Origin: Terriglobales bacterium
Lineage (GTDB): Bacteria > Acidobacteriota > Terriglobia > Terriglobales > Acidobacteriaceae
Assembly (NCBI GenBank): GCA_015655365.1
Contig: JAATFE010000044.1
Location: 1-6,552, forward strand
Length of the DNA stretch: 6,552 nt
Direction: 5' to 3'
The stretch's first letter is position 1; every line of letters starts with the position of its first letter. Of the stretch, positions 1 to 5,647 are shown piece after piece. The notes beneath the pieces are model-generated. The model saw only the letters and a program-made list of their open reading frames with translations. It did not search any database and was not told the DNA's origin. The translations under genes were made by a program, and so were the position numbers.

Positions 1-537
1 CACAAGATCGACGGCGAGGAATGGATCAATACGGCCCGGCTGGCCCACAAGCTCGGTTTCAAGTCGAACGCCACCATGTTGTACGGGCACATTGAGAACG
101 ACGAGGACCGCGTCGATCACCTGCTCAAGCTGAGGGCCTTGCAGGACGAGACCGGCGGCTTCCAGACCTTCATCCCGCTGGCCTTTCATCCGGAAAACAC
201 GGCGCTCGACCACCTGCCCGTGACGACAGGACTTACCGATCTTCGCCAGACCGCGGTTAGCCGCCTGCTGCTGGATAACTTCCCCCACATCAAGGCCTAT
301 TGGCAGATGCTGACGCCGAAGATTGCGCAGATCGCATTGCGCTTTGGCGCCGACGACCTGGACGGCACGGTCGTCGAAGAGAAGATCTATCACGACGCCG
401 GCGCAACGACGCAACAGGGCATGACTCGCAAGGAACTCTGCCGCCTGATTACCGAAGCCGGCCGTGTGCCTGTGGAGCGCGATACGCTGTACAAAGCGGT
501 CACGCGCACCGAGGATAGTTTCACCGTGGCTGTTTAA
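1..537 (+). CDS. mqnE: Aminodeoxyfutalosine synthase MqnE (5'-truncated, C-terminal half)
   Basis: This is the last 178 residues of a radical-SAM enzyme of the futalosine menaquinone pathway. MqnE joins an adenosyl radical to the MqnA product to make aminofutalosine, in the cytoplasm. The reading frame is open from base 1 and ends at TAA 535-537. The family hallmarks seen are LQDETGGFQTFIPLAFHPEN, the stretch DLRQTAVSRLLLDN followed by HIKAYWQML, GADDLDGTVVEEKIYHDAG, and the closing AGRVPVERDTLY. These fit MqnE rather than its paralogue MqnC. The family is usually about 370 residues, so roughly half the protein, including the Cys cluster that holds the [4Fe-4S] centre, lies left of the window. 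No other menaquinone gene is visible. A strong hairpin follows the stop by about 23 bases. Identity is secure; only the missing N-terminus cannot be judged. Confidence 0.93.
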   Translation, partial: HKIDGEEWINTARLAHKLGFKSNATMLYGHIENDEDRVDHLLKLRALQDETGGFQTFIPLAFHPENTALDHLPVTTGLTDLRQTAVSRLLLDNFPHIKAYWQMLTPKIAQIALRFGADDLDGTVVEEKIYHDAGATTQQGMTRKELCRLITEAGRVPVERDTLYKAVTRTEDSFTVAV

Positions 538-560
538 TTTTGCGGGCGCGGATCGAAGAT

Positions 561-594
561 TCGGGAGCGGGCGGAAGCTTCAGCCCGCTCCCGA
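561..594 (+). terminator. Strong 12-bp hairpin after mqnE, possible terminator
   Basis: Arms TCGGGAGCGGGC (561-572) and GCCCGCTCCCGA (583-594) are perfect reverse complements around a 10-base loop that itself contains the palindrome GAAGCTTC. It starts 23 bases after the mqnE stop, the usual place for an intrinsic terminator. No T-run follows, so it may be a U-less terminator, an mRNA 3' stabiliser, or one more member of the palindrome cluster in this gap. Confidence 0.5.
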
Positions 595-600
595 TGTGTA

Positions 601-618
601 GAGGGAGAAACGTCCCTC
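601..618. repeat. Short inverted repeat, 6-bp arms
   Basis: GAGGGA (601-606) and TCCCTC (613-618) flank GAAACG. The element abuts the next palindrome at 620-632 and looks like part of the same composite intergenic repeat. The arms are short enough to arise by chance, so support comes mainly from the neighbouring palindromes. Confidence 0.4.
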
Positions 619-619
619 C

Positions 620-672
620 GGGGCTAAAGCCCTATCATTTCGGCTGTTTTACGGCACGGCTAAAGCCGTGCC
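620..672. repeat. Paired CTAAAG-core palindromes (REP-like element)
   Basis: Two perfect palindromes share the core GGCTAAAGCC. The first has GGGCT and AGCCC arms at 621-625 and 628-632. The second has GGCACGGC (653-660) and GCCGTGCC (665-672) around TAAA. They are 20 bases apart. Two structured copies of one core in noncoding DNA are the hallmark of REP-type dispersed repeats. From memory, GGCTAAAGCC palindromes recur between genes in Acidobacteriota genomes; this was not searched. No REP-associated transposase is present in the window. Confidence 0.65.
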
Positions 673-702
673 CTTTCAAACTGCGACTTATTCAAACGTT
701 AC

Positions 703-717
703 CTAGCTAGCAGCTAG
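703..717. repeat. Short inverted repeat CTAGCT/AGCTAG
   Basis: CTAGCT (703-708) and AGCTAG (712-717) surround three bases. The flanking sequence is AT-richer than the rest of the gap. The function is unknown and the arms are short. Confidence 0.35.
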
Positions 718-757
718 ATCATTGACCAATTGATTTTGCACCTCGGGTTCGTGTTCT

Positions 758-783
758 CCCAGGTCCCAAAAGCGGGACCTGGG
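758..783. repeat. 10-bp inverted repeat with GGTCCC/GGGACC arms (dispersed-repeat type)
   Basis: CCCAGGTCCC (758-767) and GGGACCTGGG (774-783) are perfect reverse complements around AAAAGC and are followed by GCACCCA. The form, a long GC-rich arm with an A-rich loop and a trailing GGGGCACCC, resembles a class of intergenic palindromes I remember from Acidobacteriota. It lies about 130 bases before the next start codon, so a role in regulating that gene is not implied. No T-run follows in either direction. Confidence 0.6.
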
Positions 784-914
784 GCACCCATTTTCCTGGG
801 CTTGATTACGAAATCACGAGGACACGGTACTCGCCCTGGGCTTTTGCAGTTCTTCTGGAAGTTGAGGGAAATGTAACTGTAGTATGAAACAAAGCTTGGA
901 AAGGGGCGAGCGCG

Positions 915-1172
915 ATGGAGGGTTTTGGACGGGCTGCGTTTTTTGGACTTTGCTTCGGGCTCCTGTGGGGGATCGGGTGCTCGCTTGCAATCATGTATTC
1001 CCTCTTTCTGACCGGCTATCGCAGGGCGATCAAGGACTCTCTCAAGCAGGTGAAGCCGCCGCGCTACACACAGATGCTGGAGAAGATTCTGGCCAAGCGG
1101 GCGGAGACCAAGGCAAGGAAGAAAGCGGCGCGCGCCTCCGAGGCAGCGCAGACTCCTGCGGAATCGGAATAG
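915..1172 (+). CDS. Small single-pass membrane protein, unknown function (85 aa)
   Basis: I do not recognise this protein. Residues about 7-33 form one hydrophobic helix with glycines spaced as GxxxGxxxG (G11, G15, G19), a common helix-packing pattern. A basic, helical tail follows (about residues 35-75, rich in Lys, Arg and Ala), and the end is acidic (PAESE). The positive tail just after the helix suggests the C-terminus faces the cytoplasm. The start is supported by AAGGGG at 901-906, eight bases before ATG 915. An overlapping frame with ATG at 884 and 105 codons lacks a ribosome site and any protein-like pattern, so this frame is preferred. It stands alone, convergent with the amidohydrolase gene 41 bases further on. 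Confidence 0.65.
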   Translation: MEGFGRAAFFGLCFGLLWGIGCSLAIMYSLFLTGYRRAIKDSLKQVKPPRYTQMLEKILAKRAETKARKKAARASEAAQTPAESE

Positions 1173-1213
1173 GCGCTCCGAGCACCGCCCTCACACGGTA
1201 ACGCAATTCCTGC

Positions 1214-2515
1214 CTACTGCCGCACCACCGCTCCGTTCTTCATCACAAAACCGACTCGTTCCAGAGCCGACATGTCTTCCAGCGGATTGCCGTGGACCGC
1301 GACAATGTCGGCGTAATAGCCTGGCTTCAGTTCGCCTATCTCGCCAGCCCAGCCCAGCAGCTTTGCGCCATTGAGCAGATCGGCTTGCAGCACGGCCAGC
1401 GGCTTCATTCCGTAGCGGACCATCAGCTCCAGTTCGCGAGCCTGGGTGCCGTGCGGAAATGGACCCACGTCCGAGCCCACGGCAAACGGAATGCCCGCGG
1501 CCATCTGCTTCTTGAACTCGCCAATCTTGTAATCGAGCAGTGCCTGTTCGCGCGTCCTCGTGGCCGGCGATGCCGCGTGCTGCGCAAAGTACTCGAAGAT
1601 GGCGAAGGTGGGCACGGCGGGAATCTGCTTTTCGATCATCAGCCGCATGGTCTCCGGGCTTAATTGGGTGGCGTGATCGATGGAAGCTACGCCCGCCTGC
1701 GCTGCGAAGAGCGTTCCCGGCTCGCCCAAGGCATGGACGGCGACGCCGGCCCCCAGGCGATGCGCCTCTTCGACCGCGGCGGCCAGTTGCGCCTCGGTGT
1801 ACTGGTAGGGCGTGCGCAGTTCATTGCCAACGCGGCTGTCCTTGCCGGTTTCGTAGATCTTCACGAAGTCCGAGCCTTCCTTGTGCTGCGCGCGGATAAC
1901 TTCGACCAGTTGCTCGGCGTTGTTGGCGTAGTCGGCGTTCGACAGAACATGCTGCGCGGGGTTGAAGTGGTTGGCGTCCTCGTGCCCGCCGAGAATGTCG
2001 ATGGCGTTGCCGCTGATGCGGAGGCGCGGTCCCGGAATCAGGCCCCGGTCGATGGCGTTGCGCACCGCGGTATCGGCCGAGCCTGCGCCCTCGGTGCCCA
2101 TGTCGCGCTCGGCGGTGAAGCCGGCCAGTAGATCGGCCTTGGCAGCCTGCTCGGCCAGGACGGTGCGCCAGGGCACCGACTCCTCGACCGTTTGCAGGTC
2201 TTCATCGCCCGGATGCAGGAAGAGATGCACATGCGCGTCGATCAGGCCCGGCAGCAGCGTCGTATCGCCCAGGTCAACGATTTTGGCTCCCCGCGGGTGC
2301 TCGACCGAAGTGCCCACGGCGCGAATGCGTTCGCCCTCGACGAGGACCTCGCCGGGGCTGAGAAGGGTTCCGGTATCCACCTGGAGGAGACGGGCCGCAT
2401 GGAGCACGAGGAGCGGCCCTGACGGCTGCTGCGCGCCGGCAACGGCTGCCAGAGCCAGCGTCGAGAAAAGGCCACAAAGAAGAATGAGCTGCGAGCGAGG
2501 ACTGAGAGTCGGCAT
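1214..2515 (-). CDS. Exported metal-dependent amidohydrolase (imidazolonepropionase/prolidase-like, COG1228 type)
   Basis: This 433-residue protein begins with a Sec signal peptide: a hydrophobic stretch at about residues 9-26 with a probable cut after AVAGA (residue 28). It should act in the periplasm. The mature part is a full amidohydrolase barrel. The metal motif DAHVH gives H95 and H97; K219 in DFVKIY is the likely carbamylated bridging lysine; H261 (AVHALG), H281 (SIDHA) and D349 (GSDVG) complete the site. The C-terminal GEIGELKPGYYADIVAV is the usual closing beta-sandwich of the family. Related enzymes hydrolyse cyclic amides or Xaa-Pro and other dipeptides; the substrate cannot be read from the sequence. 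An in-frame TGA two codons upstream fixes the ATG at 2515 as the earliest start, yet no Shine-Dalgarno sequence is visible. It follows the hemerythrin gene by 39 bases and may be co-transcribed. Confidence 0.9.
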   Translation of the reverse strand: MPTLSPRSQLILLCGLFSTLALAAVAGAQQPSGPLLVLHAARLLQVDTGTLLSPGEVLVEGERIRAVGTSVEHPRGAKIVDLGDTTLLPGLIDAHVHLFLHPGDEDLQTVEESVPWRTVLAEQAAKADLLAGFTAERDMGTEGAGSADTAVRNAIDRGLIPGPRLRISGNAIDILGGHEDANHFNPAQHVLSNADYANNAEQLVEVIRAQHKEGSDFVKIYETGKDSRVGNELRTPYQYTEAQLAAAVEEAHRLGAGVAVHALGEPGTLFAAQAGVASIDHATQLSPETMRLMIEKQIPAVPTFAIFEYFAQHAASPATRTREQALLDYKIGEFKKQMAAGIPFAVGSDVGPFPHGTQARELELMVRYGMKPLAVLQADLLNGAKLLGWAGEIGELKPGYYADIVAVHGNPLEDMSALERVGFVMKNGAVVRQ

Positions 2516-2554
2516 GGATCAAGAATATTCCGGCGCGGCGGCAGAAATGGCTCC

Positions 2555-2965
2555 TTAATTCACGCCTTGGGAATTGAGCCACGGACCGTACTTTTGGTCC
2601 AGGCCCTCGACGTGGTTGAGGAACCAATCGTGGAGAAACAGGAGCAATTCGCTGACGGAAACGCCTTCGCCCTGTTGCGCCCGGTGGAAAGAGTCCTGAA
2701 GCTGCTCGAGCAGGAGCTTGTGCTCGGTCCTTTGCTCTTCGAGGCCGGGGTAGCCGAAGCGCTCCAGCAGGTGTTCTTCGTTGCGGAAGTGCATGCGCGT
2801 GAATTCGATCAGCTTATGCATCAGGTCGTTGGCCTCGGGCCGCCTGGCGCCGTTCACCAGCGCCAGGCGAAGCTCGTTCATCGCTTCGATCATGATGGCG
2901 TGCTCGTTGTCCATTGCCCGCACACCCACGGCGTTGGCGCGTGTCCAAGTGACAAGAAGAGTCAT
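2555..2965 (-). CDS. Bacteriohemerythrin with one substituted iron-ligand position
   Basis: This 136-residue single-domain hemerythrin would be a cytoplasmic protein that binds O2 (or senses or carries it) at a di-iron site in a four-helix bundle. The usual ligands are seen as H22 (DNEHA), H59 and E63 (HFRNEE), H82 (TEHK), and H118 with D123 (NHVEGLD), and the family ending KYGPWLNSQGV is present. The usual HxxxH pair after YPGLEE reads QRTEH, so position 78 is Gln (codon CAA), not His. The start is taken at ATG 2965, preceded by GGAGG with a rather short three-base gap. An in-frame ATG at 3010 would add 15 residues but has no ribosome site, and the frame open beyond it is antisense-like overlap with the ATPase gene. 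It lies 77 bases after the ATPase stop on the same strand. Confidence 0.9.
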   Translation of the reverse strand: MTLLVTWTRANAVGVRAMDNEHAIMIEAMNELRLALVNGARRPEANDLMHKLIEFTRMHFRNEEHLLERFGYPGLEEQRTEHKLLLEQLQDSFHRAQQGEGVSVSELLLFLHDWFLNHVEGLDQKYGPWLNSQGVN

Positions 2966-2972
2966 GTTCCTC

Positions 2973-3027
2973 CATCCCGGTTCGACCCTTGGCCATCCAC
3001 TGTAATCCATATTTTTGCGCCGGGATG
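2973..3027 (-). promoter_or_regulatory. Inverted repeat reaching the hemerythrin ribosome site
   Basis: CATCCCGG (2973-2980) and CCGGGATG (3020-3027) are perfect 8-bp reverse complements separated by 39 bases, inside the 77-base gap between the ATPase stop and the hemerythrin start. In the transcript the downstream arm ends at the first G of the GGAGG ribosome site. It could form a stem that affects translation or mRNA processing. The long loop makes this tentative. Confidence 0.3.
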
Positions 3028-3042
3028 TGACGAATCTCTGCT

Positions 3043-3891
3043 TTACTCCAGAAACTCCCTTACGAACGCGTTCTCGCTGTGCAGTAACTCGCGCAGGGAG
3101 CCGTCGAAGATCAGGCGGCCTTCTTCGAGCATCAGGAAGGTGGTGTTGGGGTCGGTCTCGCCCTGGGGCAGCGGAACCATGCGCCCCTGTTCCGTGTCGT
3201 AGCGATGCGTGCACATGGTGAAGGCGTCTTGCAGGCGATGTGTCACGAGCAGCGAGGGGGTACGGTAGACGTCGCGCTGCTTCACGATCAGCTCGATGAT
3301 GGTGGTGCAGGTGATCGGGTCAAGGCCGCCGGTGGGCGAGTCGTAAAGCAGCAGCTCCGGTTGGCGGATCAGAGCGCGGGCAATGGCCACGCGGCGGCGC
3401 ATTCCGCCGGAGAGGGCGGAGGGATAGAGCGAGAAAGCCTCCTCCAGCCCCACGAAGCCCAGAATCTTGCGCACGCGCTGGTCGATCTCTTCGTCGGGCA
3501 CCATCTCCTGGATCAACTGGTAGGCCACGTTGTCGCGCACGGTGAGCGAGTCGAAGAGCGCACCCTCCTGGAAGACCATGCCGGCCCTGGAGCGGAGCGG
3601 GAAAAGCCACTCTTCGGGCATGTGCGAAATCTCCTTGCCGAAGAGGCGGATGCTGCCCTGCTCGGGCCGCAGCAGACCGTTGGCCAGCTTGAGCAGGACG
3701 CTTTTGCCTACCCCGGCGGGGCCGAGCAGAATGCGGGTTTCGGCGGGAGCCACGGAGAAGCCGATCCGATCGAGCACCGGTGGGCCGTTGAAGCCGATGG
3801 TGACATTGCGGAAGACCACGGGGCGCAGATCCGCGGCCAATTTCTGTTCGGCGGCGGCGGGATCGGGTTGAGGGGAACCGGTCGCCATCAT
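3043..3891 (-). CDS. mlaF: MlaF/Mkl-type ABC transporter ATPase with a Ser in place of the catalytic Glu
   Basis: This 282-residue cytoplasmic ATPase should power the MlaE-type permease encoded just upstream, for lipid transport across the inner membrane and envelope. Motifs in order are Walker A GPAGVGKS (57-64), the Q-loop glutamine Q108 in MVFQEGALFDSLTVRDNV, signature LSGGM (160-164), Walker B LLLYD (180-184), D-loop GLDP, and switch His 218 in LLVTHRLQDA. The VFQEGALFDSLTVRDNV pattern is typical of the Mkl/MlaF family. The residue after the Walker B Asp is S185 (codon TCG), where active ABC ATPases have Glu. About 20 extra residues (roughly 231-250, DTEQGRMVPLPQGETDPN) lie between the switch region and the last strand. 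The start MM at 3891 overlaps the permease stop as ATGATG, so translation is probably coupled; ATG 3888 is also possible. Confidence 0.92.
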   Translation of the reverse strand: MMATGSPQPDPAAAEQKLAADLRPVVFRNVTIGFNGPPVLDRIGFSVAPAETRILLGPAGVGKSVLLKLANGLLRPEQGSIRLFGKEISHMPEEWLFPLRSRAGMVFQEGALFDSLTVRDNVAYQLIQEMVPDEEIDQRVRKILGFVGLEEAFSLYPSALSGGMRRRVAIARALIRQPELLLYDSPTGGLDPITCTTIIELIVKQRDVYRTPSLLVTHRLQDAFTMCTHRYDTEQGRMVPLPQGETDPNTTFLMLEEGRLIFDGSLRELLHSENAFVREFLE

Positions 3892-4670
3892 AGGTGGGGA
3901 AACAGGGAGAGCAGCACCTGGGTGATGAGGAAGTCGACAAAGATGATGAGCACCGACGAGGAAACCACCGCCTGAATGGTGGACCGGCCTACGCCCTCCG
4001 TGCCGCCCGAGGTCCGCATTCCATAGAAGCAGCCGATGGAGGAGAGAATGTAGCCGAAGAAGAGCGGCTTTACCAGACCTTGGATGATGTCGGGATAGCG
4101 GAGGTGCTCCCAGGCCATGGAGAAGTATTGCGTGCCGTTCTGGTGGTTCATGAAGACGGTCACGGCGCCGCCGCCCAGGATGCCGCAGGCGTCGGCCACG
4201 ATGGTCAGGAAGAAGAGCATGAAGATGGTGGAGAAGATGCGCGGGGTGACCAGCTTGCGCAGCGGGTCCACGCCCAGGGCGCGCATGGCGTCGATCTGTT
4301 CCGTCACCACCATCGAACCGAGTTCGCTGGCCATGGAACTGGCGTTGCGCCCGGAGACCATGACGCCGGTCAGCACCGGCCCCAGTTCGCGAATCATGGT
4401 CAGGCTCACAAACTGCCCGGTAACGGCCGCCGCGCCGAATGCCGAAAGCGTGGCCGCCGATTGCAGCGCCAGCACGCCTCCGGTGGAGAGCCCGGCGAGC
4501 ACGACGATCGACACGGAGCCCACGCCGATGATGTCCGATTGAATTAAAAAATCCGGCCAGTAAACCGGCGGCCGGAAGAGGTTGGTGACGGCACGATACG
4601 CGAACAGGGAATAGTCCTGCACGGTGAGCACGAGTTTTTTTGCGGTTGTTTCGATCGTGTCGAACGCCAT
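3888..4670 (-). CDS. mlaE: MlaE-type (DUF140) ABC permease for lipid transport
   Basis: This is a 260-residue integral inner-membrane protein of normal length for the MlaE/YrbE family. The family core runs at about 92-144: MIRELGPVLTGVMVSGRN, then MASELGSM, VTEQIDA, and GVDP leading to PR. Membrane segments are seen at about 48-70, 76-105, 146-172, 200-216 and 231-256. With MlaF it forms the MlaE2F2 core that moves phospholipid between the membranes; direction and exact lipid cannot be read. ATG 4670 is chosen because MAFDTIETTAKK matches a typical amphipathic N-terminus and length. The frame stays open to 4802, but that would overlap the divergent otsB start and adds a poor Arg/Pro-rich leader. 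No clear Shine-Dalgarno sequence precedes it. It is the first gene of the run and is stop-start coupled to the ATPase. No MCE-domain partner gene is in the window. Confidence 0.92.
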   Translation of the reverse strand: MAFDTIETTAKKLVLTVQDYSLFAYRAVTNLFRPPVYWPDFLIQSDIIGVGSVSIVVLAGLSTGGVLALQSAATLSAFGAAAVTGQFVSLTMIRELGPVLTGVMVSGRNASSMASELGSMVVTEQIDAMRALGVDPLRKLVTPRIFSTIFMLFFLTIVADACGILGGGAVTVFMNHQNGTQYFSMAWEHLRYPDIIQGLVKPLFFGYILSSIGCFYGMRTSGGTEGVGRSTIQAVVSSSVLIIFVDFLITQVLLSLFPHL

Positions 4671-4687
4671 GGGATTTGTCGGCCTGA

Positions 4688-4707
4688 GAGAGCGAGGGTC
4701 CGCTCTC
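4688..4707 (-). promoter_or_regulatory. Hairpin in the leader of the permease gene
   Basis: GAGAGCG (4688-4694) and CGCTCTC (4701-4707) are perfect 7-bp reverse complements around six bases, 18 bases before the permease start codon in the divergent gap between the permease gene and otsB. It may be an operator half-site pair or an mRNA leader hairpin. I could not find a convincing sigma-70 pair in this 109-base gap. Confidence 0.3.
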
Positions 4708-4779
4708 CTCGACAGAATAGCGCATGAGGCGGGCGCGGGCGGGGCTTGACGGTAAACTGACAGGGAAAGCGAGCCATCT

Positions 4780-5565
4780 GTGACCCCAGAAGCGGCAGAC
4801 AAACTGGCAGCATTTTTCGCGACATTTGCAGACGGCGCGAAGGCGCTTTTGCTGTTGGACTACGACGGCACGCTGGCGCCGTTTCGCGTGGACCGCTTCA
4901 CCGCCCGGCCCTGGGCCGGGGTGCGGGAGCAACTGGGGGGCATCCAGCGCCAGGGCCGCACGCGCATGGTGGTGGTGACCGGCCGCCCGGCAAAGGAAAT
5001 TGCGCCGATGCTCGCCTTGGACACTCCTTTGGAAGTTTGGGGCCTCCACGGCGCGGAGCGGCTCTATCCCGATGGCCGGCGCGAGCTGGAGCAGGCCCCG
5101 GACGCTACCCAGGAGAAGCTCGATGCTTTGCGCCAGCATCTGAAGCGCGACAGCCTGGGCGGCCTTTTTGAAGACAAGGCCAACGGCGTGGTGATGCACT
5201 GGCGCGGCCGCTCTCCTCGCGCGGCAAAGCTGATCGAGCAGCGGACGCGGGCCCTCTTTGAGCCTTTGGCGCAGATGGAGGGTCTGGCGCTGCTGGAGTT
5301 CGAATCCGGCCTGGAACTGCGCGTCGGCCGCAACAAGGGCGGTGCCGCCAAAGCGCTGCTTGCCGAAATGGATACTGCCTCACCCGCAGCTTATTTGGGC
5401 GACGATTTGACCGATGAGATGGCGTTCGAGGCCATGAAGGGCCGGGGCTTGAGCGTGCTCATGCGCCGCCAGCCGCGCGAAACCGCGGCGGACATCTGGC
5501 TTCGTCCACCGACGGAGTTGAATGGATTTTTGGAGCAGTGGGTAGAGGCAGGGAGTAGGGAATAG
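4780..5565 (+). CDS. otsB: Trehalose-6-phosphate phosphatase
   Basis: This 261-residue cytoplasmic HAD-superfamily enzyme removes phosphate from trehalose-6-phosphate to give trehalose, an osmolyte and desiccation protectant. The catalytic loop DYDGTLAP places the nucleophile at D27 and the acid/base at D29. T67 in VVTGRP is motif II, K186 in RNKGGA is the motif III lysine, and GDDLTDE (207-213) supplies the Mg-binding acids. The OtsB-specific pieces GLHGAE (88-93) and EDKANGVVMHWR (131-142) are also seen. Length is normal. The start is GTG 4780: an in-frame TAA at 4753 excludes anything longer and no ATG follows nearby. The upstream AGGGAAAGCGAG is a weak ribosome site. No otsA is adjacent. 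The last codons fall in a GGGAGTA heptad repeat, so the C-terminal EAGSRE is probably repeat-derived. Confidence 0.93.
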   Translation: MTPEAADKLAAFFATFADGAKALLLLDYDGTLAPFRVDRFTARPWAGVREQLGGIQRQGRTRMVVVTGRPAKEIAPMLALDTPLEVWGLHGAERLYPDGRRELEQAPDATQEKLDALRQHLKRDSLGGLFEDKANGVVMHWRGRSPRAAKLIEQRTRALFEPLAQMEGLALLEFESGLELRVGRNKGGAAKALLAEMDTASPAAYLGDDLTDEMAFEAMKGRGLSVLMRRQPRETAADIWLRPPTELNGFLEQWVEAGSRE

Positions 5566-5571
5566 GGAGTA
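5551..5571. repeat. Three-copy heptad tandem repeat spanning the otsB stop
   Basis: GGGAGTA (5551-5557), GGGAATA (5558-5564) and GGGAGTA (5565-5571) run head to tail with one mismatch. The otsB stop TAG (5563-5565) lies within it. From memory, similar GGGAGTA/GGGAATA runs are scattered between genes in Acidobacteriota. Confidence 0.6.
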
Positions 5572-5580
5572 GAGGACATT

Positions 5581-5630
5581 TGGGTGGCCCACCTTCGCCG
5601 TGTTTCTGTCTTTTTGCGTGCCAGGGTGGG
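5581..5630. repeat. Palindromic sequence in the convergent otsB/J-domain gap
   Basis: GGTGG (5583-5587) and CCACC (5589-5593) form a tight local palindrome, and CCCACC (5588-5593) can also pair with GGTGGG (5625-5630). A T-rich tract lies between (5602-5615). The position between two converging genes suits a bidirectional terminator, but the stems are short and the T-tract is interrupted, so the element may equally be an intergenic repeat. Confidence 0.35.
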
Positions 5631-5647
5631 AAGGGTGAGACGCAGAA

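Noticed and set aside
884..1201. A 105-codon frame starting at ATG 884, overlapping the small membrane protein gene.
   Set aside because: No ribosome site, no membrane or domain pattern, and the competing frame has both a good ribosome site and a clear transmembrane helix.
2462..2515. Lipoprotein signal (Cys14 in the amidohydrolase leader).
   Set aside because: The residues before Cys are Leu-Leu, not the small residue a lipobox needs, and a better signal peptidase I site lies at AVAGA.
1292..2558. Long plus-strand open frames antisense to the amidohydrolase gene.
   Set aside because: They mirror the codon bias of the real gene and contain no recognisable motif; the minus-strand frame has a complete metal site and signal peptide.
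2966..3214. N-terminal extension of the hemerythrin frame upstream of ATG 2965.
   Set aside because: It overlaps the 3' end of mlaF out of frame, is Arg/Pro-rich and has no family match, whereas ATG 2965 gives a normal-length domain behind GGAGG.
4746..4758. TTGACG followed by TAAACT upstream of otsB as a promoter.
   Set aside because: TTGACG matches a -35 box but TAAACT follows after one base, and no -10 lies 16-18 bases downstream. TAAACT alone as a -10 has no -35 partner.
4671..4802. Longer permease start near 4802.
   Set aside because: It would overlap the otsB start and add an Arg/Pro-rich leader not found in MlaE proteins; ATG 4670 gives the usual 260 residues.
3043..5199. A continuous 718-codon frame on the minus strand covering the ATPase, the permease region and half of otsB.
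   Set aside because: Only its last 282 residues match a protein family. The rest is low-complexity Arg/His/Gly/Ala sequence read out of frame through mlaE and antisense to otsB, as expected in GC-rich DNA.
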